Below are positions 8,345-15,982 of a stretch of DNA of 64,000 nucleotides, piece by piece. The number at the start of each line of letters is the position of its first letter. Positions within the stretch are counted from its first letter, which is position 1. The notes under the pieces are model-generated. The model saw only the letters and a program-made list of their open reading frames with translations. It was not told the DNA's origin and did no database searches. The stretch lies in assembly GCA_036374435.1 (NCBI GenBank), contig DASUTU010000153.1, positions 1 to 64,000 on the forward strand, written 5' to 3'. The stretch comes from CALGFI01 sp036374435. GTDB lineage: Bacteria; Actinomycetota; UBA4738; HRBIN12. Position numbers and translations under genes: made by a program.

Positions 8345-9931
8345 ATGCGCACGTTCACCCGATCCGCTTCCCTCATGGCCGCGCTGGCGGTCCCAGCGGT
8401 CCTCGTCGCCGGCGTCGTGGCCCGGCCCGCCACGGCCGAACACGACGTGGGCGAACCGGCGTGGTCGGTGGCGCGCGCTGCCGTGGTCCACGGTCGCGAT
8501 CCCGGTGGGTCGGAGCGGCGTCCCACCTCCTTCGAGGTCTTCGCCCGGCGAGGACGGCCCGCCCGGGCCGGGGGAGCGGCCCCGGGCCCGGCCCCGCGAA
8601 CCCCGCAGCCCGTGTCGGGGTTCGACGCGTTGTCCGACCCGTTCGCCGTCCCGGCGGACCCAACCGGGGCCCTGGGGGTCGACTTCGTGCTGGCGGCCGT
8701 CAACACGCAGGCCGCGGTCTACGACCGCACGGGTGCGCTCGTCGGCTCCCCGATCCAGCTGGCCGCACTGCATCCCGAGTCCCTGGGCCGGTTCGCGTTC
8801 GACCCCAGGGTCGTCTACGACCAGTACGCGGACACCTTCGTGCTGACCTATCTGGTCCAGCGCGATCGTCCGAAGTACTCGCGGATCATCGTGGTGGCGA
8901 TCCCGAACGCGACGGCGGACGACCCGCTGACGTGGTGCGCGACGGCGTTCCTCGGCGACCTGGTGCCCGGCAGACCACGGGTGTGGGCGGACTACCCGGG
9001 CCTCGGCTACAACCACGATCGCGTCACGATCACGACGAACCAGTTCACGTTCCCGGCGCTCCGGGCCAGGTTCCGCTACGCGCAGGTCCTGTCGATCCCG
9101 AAAGCCGAGCTCTACGACTGCGCGGTCCCGGTGGTTCCGGACGTCTTCGCCGGCACCCAGACCGCCGACCCGTCCGGGCGGCAGTCGTTCACGCTCCAGC
9201 CGGCGCAGTCGGTCGACGGATCCGGGCCCCAGCACCTGTTGTCGTTCGAGCTTTTCGGCAAGCGGTCCTACCTCGTGGTGTGGCGGATCAAGAACACGCG
9301 AGCCGGGCTTCGGCTCCAACGCGCCGAGATCGGCGTGGGCCGGGCGGGCCGTCCTCCGCTCGGCACCCAGGGCGGGGGAGGGCTGGCCGATCCGGAGACG
9401 TTCTGGGACGCGGGGGACGAGCGGTTGATCAACGCGTACCACGAGGTCGACACGAGGGCCTTGTACGCCGCCCACGCGGTGTTCCGGGACCTCCGTCCCG
9501 ATACGCTCACCGGGGCCTACCCCGAGTCCACGATCCGGTGGTACGAGGTGCGACCGACCCGGAGGCTGGGGAGATCGTCGCTGATCCGCAAGGGGACGAT
9601 CGGGGCTCCGGAGGTGGACGTGGGGTGGCCCACCGTAGCGACCGACGGGAACGGCTCGCTGTTCGTCGCATACAGTCGGGCCGGGGCCGTTCGCAGCGAG
9701 TTCCTCTCGGCCTGGGTCGCCGAGATCCTCCCGGGGCGCCGGGCCGCGACCCAGACGTTGCTCGCGCCCGGCCTGGCCACCTACGACGCGCTCCCCGGGC
9801 CCGAACGTTGGGGGGACTTCACGGCGATCAACCGCGACCCTCTGGATCCCGCTCGGCTGGCCACGTTCAACCAGTACGCGCTCGACCCGGTGAGCTGGCA
9901 GCAGGTCGTTCACTTCGTCGAACACGGATGA
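8345..9931 (+). CDS. Secreted protein of unknown function, possible beta-propeller-like
   Basis: I do not recognise the family. The 528-aa product begins with a clear Sec signal peptide (RTFTRSASLMAALAVPAVLVAG, cleavage near residue 30), so it is exported. The mature part has repeated aromatic-rich stretches such as VWADYPGLGYNHDRVTITTNQF, TFWDAGDERLINAYHEVD and WPTVATDGNGSLFVAYSRAG, which resemble blades of secreted sialidase-like or BNR-type propellers, but no complete repeat set is certain. No membrane anchor follows the signal. ATG at 8345 is preceded by CAGGGAG. It is divergent from trp and followed after 121 bases by a secreted subtilase, hinting at a shared extracellular role. Confidence 0.75.
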   Translation: MRTFTRSASLMAALAVPAVLVAGVVARPATAEHDVGEPAWSVARAAVVHGRDPGGSERRPTSFEVFARRGRPARAGGAAPGPAPRTPQPVSGFDALSDPFAVPADPTGALGVDFVLAAVNTQAAVYDRTGALVGSPIQLAALHPESLGRFAFDPRVVYDQYADTFVLTYLVQRDRPKYSRIIVVAIPNATADDPLTWCATAFLGDLVPGRPRVWADYPGLGYNHDRVTITTNQFTFPALRARFRYAQVLSIPKAELYDCAVPVVPDVFAGTQTADPSGRQSFTLQPAQSVDGSGPQHLLSFELFGKRSYLVVWRIKNTRAGLRLQRAEIGVGRAGRPPLGTQGGGGLADPETFWDAGDERLINAYHEVDTRALYAAHAVFRDLRPDTLTGAYPESTIRWYEVRPTRRLGRSSLIRKGTIGAPEVDVGWPTVATDGNGSLFVAYSRAGAVRSEFLSAWVAEILPGRRAATQTLLAPGLATYDALPGPERWGDFTAINRDPLDPARLATFNQYALDPVSWQQVVHFVEHG

Positions 9932-10052
9932 GACGATCCGGTCCCGGGGCGGAGGGGGGCGGCGTCCCTGGTTCGCGGCTCAAGCCGGCGTAGCCTCGCG
10001 ACGAAACCACCCCCCACGAGGAAACCACTCCCACACGGGAGAGGAGGGCATC

Positions 10053-11864
10053 GTGTCCAACGTTCGAAAGCTGATCGCGCTCGCCGCCGTCCTGGCGCTG
10101 GGATCCGTGGCTCCCGCCTCCGCCGGGACCGCTCCCGAAACGGCCCGCACCCGAGAGCCGGTGTCGGTGACGCTGCGGCCACCTGCGGAGAAACCGTCCA
10201 TGGCGCAGCGGGTCGCCCTCGGCCGCGAGCTCATCGTGCGGTTCCGCTCCGGAGCGGCCGACCGGGACCGCGCCGCGGCGCATCTGGCCGCCGGAGCGCT
10301 CGTGGTCGACCGGGTGGCCGGCCGCGGGCTCACGCTCGTGCGGGTGCCCGAGGGCGTGGAGCCGGCCGTCGCGATGCGTGCGTACCGGCGGAGCGAGGCA
10401 GTGGCCTTCGTCGAGCCGAACGTCGAGCGTCCGCTGCTCGAGACCGTGCCGAACGACCCCTTGTTCCCGGAGCTCTGGGGACTGCGGAACACGGGCCAGG
10501 CGCACGGGCTCACCGACCCGCCACCTCCGACCTTCCCCGGCCTGTCGGACGCCGACATCGACGCCGGCGACGCCTGGGACGCCACGACCGGGTCGTCGGC
10601 CACGGTCGTCGCCGTGATCGACACCGGCATCGACCTGAGCCACCCCGACCTCGCGCCGAACCTGTGGGTGAACGCGGACGAGATCCCGGCGAACGGGATC
10701 GACGACGACGCGAACGGCTACGTCGACGACGTGAACGGCTGGGACTTCATCGATGACGACGCCGTACCGCAGGACACGGACGCCCACGGCTCCCACGTCT
10801 CCGGGACGATCGCCGCGGCGATGAACAACACGATCGGGGTCGCGGGGGTCTGCCCCGGCTGCCGGATCATGCCGTTGCGGTTCGACCTCGACGTGTTCAC
10901 CGAGCTCCGGGCGATCGACTACGCGATCGCAAACGGCGCCCACATCATCAACGCGAGCTTCGGCGGCGACGTGTTCTCCAAGGCCGAGCGCAACGCCATC
11001 GGACGAGCGAACGATGCCGGGATCTTGTTCGTCGCTGCCGCTGGGAACGAGTTCGCCGATCTGGACATCTGGATCCCCGGTCTCTCGCCGTCGTTCCCGG
11101 CCGCCTACGACTTGCCGGGGATCGTCTCGGTCGGCGCGAGTAACGATTACGACGAGATCGGGTACTTCAGCGGCTGCGCCCTCGCCGGGAACGACTTCTT
11201 CGACTGTGTGTTCAGCAACTTCGGGCACGATGCCGTCGACCTGTTCGCTCCGGGCGTGGACATCCTCAGCACGGTTCCCGGCAGCGCGTATGCCTACTTC
11301 AACGGGACGTCGATGGCCTCGCCGCACGTCGCCGGGGTGGCCGGACTGGTCAAGTCGCTCCATCCGGACTACACGCCGCTCCAGCTCCGGAACGCGCTGC
11401 TCAACTCGGTGGACACGGCGGAGAACCTCACGCTTCTGGCTGACGGGCTCACTCTGACCGATGGGCGCGTGAACGCGGCGGCGGCCTTGAATGCGTCGAC
11501 CGCGACCACCTACCCCGTCAGCTCCGGGAACATCCAGACGGCACAGACCCTGAGGTCCAGGGCCAACGGCAGGGTCTCGTTCCCCGGGAACGTGAACGAC
11601 GTGTTCAAGAAACGGCTGCGGAAGGGCGCGCGGTACGCCGTGTTCCTCGACGTCCCGAGGCGGACCGACCTCGATCTGTTCGTGTGGAAGCCGGGCACGT
11701 TCCAGATCTTCCAGGGCCTGAGGCAGCTTGCCGGGGTGAGCGGAGACGGCGCCGGCCGGGACGAGCTGGTGGTGTTCAAGGCGAGGAAGGCCGGCATCTA
11801 CTACTTCCACGTGGAGGCATTCTTCGACACGGGCCGGTACACGCTGGAGGTCGCGCGGGTCTGA
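10053..11864 (+). CDS. Secreted subtilisin-like serine protease (peptidase S8)
   Basis: Exported protease of 603 aa. A Sec signal peptide (LIALAAVLALGSVAPASAG) is followed by an inhibitor-like prodomain with ELIVRFRSG near 62-70. The catalytic triad is complete: D190 in VVAVIDTGIDLSHPDL, H245 in DAHGSHVSG and S420 in NGTSMASPHVAG, with the oxyanion asparagine in AAAGNE. The last 110 residues look like a pre-peptidase C-terminal beta domain (DVFKKRLRKGARYAVFLDV). GTG at 10053 lies after GAGAGGAGGGC, a strong ribosome site. TAGCCT at 9991-9996 is a possible -10. Substrate unknown; the preceding secreted protein may be a partner. Confidence 0.93.
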   Translation: MSNVRKLIALAAVLALGSVAPASAGTAPETARTREPVSVTLRPPAEKPSMAQRVALGRELIVRFRSGAADRDRAAAHLAAGALVVDRVAGRGLTLVRVPEGVEPAVAMRAYRRSEAVAFVEPNVERPLLETVPNDPLFPELWGLRNTGQAHGLTDPPPPTFPGLSDADIDAGDAWDATTGSSATVVAVIDTGIDLSHPDLAPNLWVNADEIPANGIDDDANGYVDDVNGWDFIDDDAVPQDTDAHGSHVSGTIAAAMNNTIGVAGVCPGCRIMPLRFDLDVFTELRAIDYAIANGAHIINASFGGDVFSKAERNAIGRANDAGILFVAAAGNEFADLDIWIPGLSPSFPAAYDLPGIVSVGASNDYDEIGYFSGCALAGNDFFDCVFSNFGHDAVDLFAPGVDILSTVPGSAYAYFNGTSMASPHVAGVAGLVKSLHPDYTPLQLRNALLNSVDTAENLTLLADGLTLTDGRVNAAAALNASTATTYPVSSGNIQTAQTLRSRANGRVSFPGNVNDVFKKRLRKGARYAVFLDVPRRTDLDLFVWKPGTFQIFQGLRQLAGVSGDGAGRDELVVFKARKAGIYYFHVEAFFDTGRYTLEVARV

Positions 11865-11937
11865 AGAACGTCCCTCGTCGAGCTCGGGGGCCGGAGCGGG
11901 CGTGGGCGGCCCGCTCGGCCGGTATCCTGAGCCCTCC

Positions 11938-13647
11938 ATGAGGCTGTCCAACGCGTTCGTTCCGACGCTGCGCGAGGACCCCTCCGAGGCGGAGGTCCCC
12001 TCGCACCGCCTGCTGCTGCGGGCCGGGTTCATCCGTCAGGTGGCGGCCGGGATCTACACGACCCTGCCGCTCGGCGTGCGCTCGATGCGCAAGATCTCCG
12101 AGATCGTCCGGGAGGAGATGGACGGGTCGGGGGCCCACGAGATCCGGATGCCGATCACGCTTCCGGCGGAGCCGTGGAAGGCGACCGGCCGGTGGGACCT
12201 CTACGGTGACCTCCTGTTCCGGCTGACCGACCGGCACGGGCGGGAGATGCTCCTCGGCCCCACCCAGGAGGAGGTGGCCACGCTCCTGATCGACGGCGAG
12301 CTGCCCTCGTACCGCGACCTGCCGATGAACGTGTACCAGATCGAGTGGAAGTACCGGGACGAGTACCGCCCGCGGTTCGGCCTGCTTCGAGGCCGCGAGT
12401 TCCTGATGAAGGACGCCTACACGTTCGACCGCGATGAGGAGGGCATGGCTCGCTCGTACGACGTGATGCTCCAGGCGTACAAGCGCGTCTTCGACCGGTG
12501 CCGATTGTCGTACGCGGTCGTCGAGGCCGAGCCGGGGCAGATCGGCGGCGGCGTGAACCACGAGTTCATGGCGCGGGCCGAAGTGGGGGAGGACCTGTTC
12601 GTCGAGTGCGAGAACGGGGACTACCTCGCCGACCAGAAGGCCGCGACCCCGATGCCGCCGGAGCCGGCCGCGCCGGACGCGCTCGAGGAGCTGACCCGGG
12701 TGCCGACGCCGGGTGCCTCGACCATCGAGCAGCTCTCGGCGTTCCTGCAGCGCCCCGCGCGCGAGACGCTCAAGTGCCTGCTGTTCGACGCCGGCGGCGA
12801 GCCGGTGGCCGCCCTGGTGCCGGGCGATCGAGAGGTCGAAGAGGCCAAGCTCGAGCGGCTGCTGTTCCCGGCGCCGGTCCGGCCGTTCGAAGACGTCGAC
12901 TTCGAGACCCGCGGCTTCGTCAAGGGCTTCGTGGGCCCGCAGGGGCTCGGCGAGGGCGTGCGCATCCTGGCCGATCATTCCGTCCGCGGCGGCGCGAACT
13001 GGATCACCGGCGCCAACGAGATCGACCACCACGTCACCGGCGCGAACACCCCCCGGGACTTCCGCGTCGACGCGTACGAGGACCTGGTGTCCCTGCGCGA
13101 TGGTGACCGGTGCCCGGTCGACGGCGGCAGCCTCCACGTGGGGCGGTCCATCGTGGTTGGGCACATCTACCAGCTCGGCACCCGGTACTCCGAGCCGCTC
13201 AAGGCGCGGTTCGTGGACGAAGACGGCATCGAGCGGCCGTATTACATGGGCTCGCACGGGATCGGGATCTCGCGGATCCTCGCGGCGGCCGTCGAGCAGT
13301 TCCACGACGAGGTCGGCCTCCGGCTCCCCAGGGTCCTGGCCCCGTTCGACGTGGTGGTCGTGATCGCCAACCGCGACGACGACCGGGTGGTCGCCGAGGC
13401 CGAGCGCCTGTACGAGGAGCTTCGGTCCCGGGGCGCGGACGTCGTGCTGGACGACCGGGAGGAGACCGCCGGGGTGAAGTTCGCCGACGCCGACCTGGTC
13501 GGGCACCCGGTCCAGGTCGTCGTGGGCCGCCGTGGGGTGGAGGCCGGAACCGCCGACCTGAAGCTCCGGGCCACCGGCGACCGATCCACGGTGCCGCTCG
13601 CCGACGCCGCCGGGGCCGCGATGGACCTGCTCGCCTCCGCGCCGTAG
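11938..13647 (+). CDS. proS: Prolyl-tRNA synthetase (bacterial type with editing domain)
   Basis: Class II aminoacyl-tRNA synthetase charging tRNA-Pro. Motif 1 is in IRQVAAGIYTTLPLGVR, motif 2 in YRDEYRPRFGLLRGREFLMKD and motif 3 in YYMGSHGIGISRILAA. Between motifs 2 and 3 lies a roughly 180-residue inserted editing domain, including NWITGANEIDHHVTGAN, which hydrolyses mischarged alanyl-tRNA. A C-terminal anticodon-binding domain completes 569 aa. ATG at 11938 is chosen because the conserved sequence starts at MRLSNAF and TATCCT at 11923-11928 lies nine bases upstream, suggesting a leaderless or very short-leader mRNA. The upstream in-frame codons from 11902 add no conserved sequence. Confidence 0.97.
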   Translation: MRLSNAFVPTLREDPSEAEVPSHRLLLRAGFIRQVAAGIYTTLPLGVRSMRKISEIVREEMDGSGAHEIRMPITLPAEPWKATGRWDLYGDLLFRLTDRHGREMLLGPTQEEVATLLIDGELPSYRDLPMNVYQIEWKYRDEYRPRFGLLRGREFLMKDAYTFDRDEEGMARSYDVMLQAYKRVFDRCRLSYAVVEAEPGQIGGGVNHEFMARAEVGEDLFVECENGDYLADQKAATPMPPEPAAPDALEELTRVPTPGASTIEQLSAFLQRPARETLKCLLFDAGGEPVAALVPGDREVEEAKLERLLFPAPVRPFEDVDFETRGFVKGFVGPQGLGEGVRILADHSVRGGANWITGANEIDHHVTGANTPRDFRVDAYEDLVSLRDGDRCPVDGGSLHVGRSIVVGHIYQLGTRYSEPLKARFVDEDGIERPYYMGSHGIGISRILAAAVEQFHDEVGLRLPRVLAPFDVVVVIANRDDDRVVAEAERLYEELRSRGADVVLDDREETAGVKFADADLVGHPVQVVVGRRGVEAGTADLKLRATGDRSTVPLADAAGAAMDLLASAP

Positions 13648-13657
13648 GCTCGCCCCG

Positions 13658-13939
13658 ATGTCCGTCCGTGCGCCCTCCCACCTGCGCGAGTTCGTGAAGA
13701 TGCGGCCGGAGGTCGAGGCCGTGCTCCAGCACGTCGGGCGCCGGACCTGGGATCTGGTGCTCGTGGACGTCGAGGGGCTGTGGGTGCGCGAGGAGTTCGA
13801 GAGCGAGGAGGCCGCCGAGGCCGCGTGCCTGGACCTCGGCATCCGGATGCACCGCGGGTGGGACGACCAGCGCCTGGTCCGGCGGATGCGCCGTCGGGAC
13901 CACTGGGGCCAACCCGGCGGGCAGCGCCGGGCGCGCTAG
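13658..13939 (+). CDS. Small conserved-looking protein of unknown function
   Basis: A 93-residue charged soluble protein without signal or membrane segment. I do not recognise a family. The central part (LVLVDVEGLWVREEFESEEAAEAACLDLG) has the look of a small alpha/beta fold, followed by a basic tail. Support for a real gene is the snug fit between proS and rimP, good codon bias and a TAGGCT hexamer at 13645-13650 ending seven bases before the ATG, the leaderless arrangement seen elsewhere in this window. No function can be assigned. Confidence 0.7.
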   Translation: MSVRAPSHLREFVKMRPEVEAVLQHVGRRTWDLVLVDVEGLWVREEFESEEAAEAACLDLGIRMHRGWDDQRLVRRMRRRDHWGQPGGQRRAR

Positions 13940-13991
13940 GCGTCCGGAGCCTCTGACCTGCGGATTCGGGCACCATTCGCGCCGGCTCGGC

Positions 13992-13997
13992 TATACT
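13992..13997 (+). promoter_or_regulatory. -10 element of the rimP-nusA-infB operon
   Basis: TATACT matches the -10 consensus at five of six positions and lies about 35 bases upstream of the rimP leader hairpin. No convincing -35 hexamer is seen at 16-18 bases. Confidence 0.55.
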
Positions 13998-14027
13998 CCT
14001 ACTGGTCAACGGAGCGGTTTCACCCGG

Positions 14028-14055
14028 AAGTGGGCTCGCGCCCACTTTCTTTTTC
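14028..14055 (+). terminator. rimP leader terminator-like hairpin (attenuator)
   Basis: AAGTGGGC (14028-14035) pairs perfectly with GCCCACTT (14040-14047) around the loop TCGC and is followed by TCTTTTTC, giving a textbook intrinsic terminator. It sits between a good -10 and the first gene of the operon, so it should act as an attenuator rather than an end-of-operon signal. Similar hairpins precede rimP in other bacteria, where NusA-linked control has been proposed; its role here is inferred. Confidence 0.75.
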
Positions 14056-14077
14056 GCAGGTCCGGGAGGGGATCGCG

Positions 14078-14536
14078 GTGCAGGTGCGGGTCGAGGAGCT
14101 GGTGGAGCCCGTCGTCGAGGCCTCCGGCCTGGAGCTGTGGGAGGTGTCGTTCGGCAAGCAGCGCGGCCGCTCGGTCCTGCGGGTGGTGGTGGACCGGGAG
14201 GGCGGCGGCGTCGACCTCGACACCATCTCCGAGGTCTCCGAGCGCCTCTCGCGGCGCCTGGACCTCGAGGGATTCTCCGGCGACCGGGCGTATTCGCTCG
14301 AGGTGAGCTCGCCGGGCGTGGAGCGGTCGCTGCGCGAGCCGCGGCACTTCCGGCGGAGCGTCGGCGAGCGGGTGAAGGTGAAGACGGCGGTGCTGGTGGA
14401 GGGGCGCCGGGTGGTCGAGGGCGCGCTGGTCTCGGCCGACGCGGAGGCGATCGTGGTCGCATCCGACGGCGGAGAGCTGCGCGTCCCCTACGCGGACGTG
14501 GCGTCCGCCCGCACCGTGTTTCGATGGGGATCGTGA
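14078..14536 (+). CDS. rimP: Ribosome maturation factor RimP
   Basis: Assembly factor for the 30S subunit. The 152-aa product shows the RimP pattern: VRVEELVEPVVEASGLELWEV at the start, LRVVVDREGG, a central DTISEVSERLSRRLD helix, the YSLEVSSPGVERSL signature near residues 72-85 and a C-terminal beta domain. GTG at 14078 is chosen because GGGAGGGG lies at ribosome-site distance and because earlier in-frame codons overlap the leader hairpin. nusA follows after 13 bases. It leads an operon running through nusA, ylxR, infB, ylxP, rbfA, nrnA and truB, the common actinobacterial order. Confidence 0.95.
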   Translation: MQVRVEELVEPVVEASGLELWEVSFGKQRGRSVLRVVVDREGGGVDLDTISEVSERLSRRLDLEGFSGDRAYSLEVSSPGVERSLREPRHFRRSVGERVKVKTAVLVEGRRVVEGALVSADAEAIVVASDGGELRVPYADVASARTVFRWGS

Positions 14537-14549
14537 CGGGAGCAGGGAC

Positions 14550-15701
14550 ATGAACCAGGAGATGATCGCGGCGCTCCGTGAGCTGGAGCGCGAGAAGGGG
14601 ATCGCGTTCGAGACGATCCTCGCCGGGCTCGAGGAAGCCATGGCTTCCGCCTACAAGTCGTGGTGGAAGCAGCAGCATCCCGAGCTCGAGGAGGAGACCG
14701 TCGGCGTGCGGGCGCAGATCGATCCCGAGTCGGGCGACCTGCGGGTGTGGCTGCAGAAGCTCGAGGAGATGGAGCACGAGGACGAGGAGACCGGCGAGAT
14801 CACCACCGAGTACCGCGTGCTGTCCGAGGACGAGGTCGAGGTGACCGACGAGTTCAAGGGGCGCATCGGCGCGCAGACGGCCAAGCAGGTGATCTTCCAG
14901 AAGCTGCGCGATGCCGAACGCGAGATGACCTACGAGGAGTTCGCCGGGCGCGAGGGCGACATCGTAACCGGGATCGTCCAGCAGTCCGAGCGACGGTACA
15001 CGCTGCTCGACCTCGGCAAGGTCGAGGCGTTGCTGCCGCAGGCCGAGCAGGTCCCGTCCGAGCCCTACCGCAACGGCGAGCGGCTCAAGGCTTACATCAC
15101 CGAGGTCCGCAAGGGCACGAAGGGGCCGCAGATCGTGGTGTCCAGAACGCACCCCGGCCTGCTGAAGAAGCTGTTCGAGATGGAGGTGCCCGAGGTCGAG
15201 GAGGGCATCGTGGAGATCAGGGCCGTCGCCCGCGAGCCGGGGCACCGGTCCAAGATCGCCGTCGCGTCCAACGAGCCGGCGGTGGACCCGGTCGGCGCCT
15301 GCGTCGGACCGAAGGGGTCGCGTGTGCGCAACGTCGTGACCGAGCTGCGGGGCGAGAAGATCGACGTCGTCCCCTGGAGCGCGGACACGTCCACGCTCGT
15401 GGCGAACGCCCTCCAGCCGGCGAAGGTCAAGGAGGCGCGCGTCGATCCCGACACGCAGACGGCGCTGGTCATCGTGCCCGACTACCAGCTCTCGCTGGCG
15501 ATTGGGAAGGAGGGCCAGAACGCGCGGCTGGCGGCCCGCCTGACCGGGTGGCGGATCGACATCAAGAGCGAGACGCAGTTCGTCGACGAGCAGCGGGCTC
15601 CGAAGAAGGTCCCCCCGGCGGCCGTCGGTGAGACCGAGGAACCCGTGGTCGTGGAGGAGACCGCCGAGGAGGCGCCGGCGGAGGAGCGTGCGGAGGCCTG
15701 A
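14550..15701 (+). CDS. nusA: Transcription termination/antitermination factor NusA
   Basis: RNA polymerase-associated factor acting on pausing, termination and antitermination. The N-terminal polymerase-binding domain (MNQEMIAALRELEREKGI) is followed by an S1 domain around GDIVTGIVQQSERRYTLLDLG and two KH domains including VDPVGACVGPKGSRVRNVVTEL and LAIGKEGQNARLAARLTGW. The last 40 residues are acidic and low complexity (EETAEEAPAEERAEA) and replace the C-terminal acidic repeats of proteobacterial NusA. The 383-aa length is normal for a Gram-positive. It probably acts on the hairpin upstream of rimP, giving operon feedback; that part is inference. Confidence 0.97.
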   Translation: MNQEMIAALRELEREKGIAFETILAGLEEAMASAYKSWWKQQHPELEEETVGVRAQIDPESGDLRVWLQKLEEMEHEDEETGEITTEYRVLSEDEVEVTDEFKGRIGAQTAKQVIFQKLRDAEREMTYEEFAGREGDIVTGIVQQSERRYTLLDLGKVEALLPQAEQVPSEPYRNGERLKAYITEVRKGTKGPQIVVSRTHPGLLKKLFEMEVPEVEEGIVEIRAVAREPGHRSKIAVASNEPAVDPVGACVGPKGSRVRNVVTELRGEKIDVVPWSADTSTLVANALQPAKVKEARVDPDTQTALVIVPDYQLSLAIGKEGQNARLAARLTGWRIDIKSETQFVDEQRAPKKVPPAAVGETEEPVVVEETAEEAPAEERAEA

Positions 15702-15706
15702 CCACC

Positions 15707-15982
15707 GTGGGGGCCGCGCGCGAGCCGGTTCGGACGTGTGTGGGATGTCGCACGGCGGCGCCGAAACGTTCGTTGCTCAGGATCGCGCGGTTGCCCGACG
15801 GGCGGGTCATCGTCGATCCGACCGGGAAGGCGCCGGGGCGTGGGGCGTACGTGCACCGCGATCCGGGGTGCGTCGACGCGGCGCTGGCGCGCGGCGGACT
15901 GTGGCGGATGTTGCGGACGGGGGCGGACCTGGACGCAGCCGCTAGGCTTACGCAGGAGATCGAGGGGGCAATCCGGACGTGA
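15707..15982 (+). CDS. ylxR: YlxR family RNA-binding protein
   Basis: Small basic protein of the DUF448/YlxR family, almost always between nusA and infB. The signature RTCVGCR is at residues 9-15 and the GRGAYVHRDPGCV stretch near 45-57. Structural work on homologues points to RNA binding. At 91 aa it is typical in size. GTG at 15707 lies five bases after the nusA stop and its last codons overlap the infB start, so it is translationally coupled to both. Its precise role, possibly in RNase P or translation, is unsettled in the literature. Confidence 0.93.
   Translation: MGAAREPVRTCVGCRTAAPKRSLLRIARLPDGRVIVDPTGKAPGRGAYVHRDPGCVDAALARGGLWRMLRTGADLDAAARLTQEIEGAIRT

Noticed and set aside
11865..11937. 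T-box leader before proS
   Set aside because: The gap is only 73 bases and a -10 lies nine bases from the start codon, leaving no room for a leader.
11776..13842. 688-codon minus-strand frame across proS
   Set aside because: Antisense to prolyl-tRNA synthetase; composition is that of a GC-rich shadow frame.
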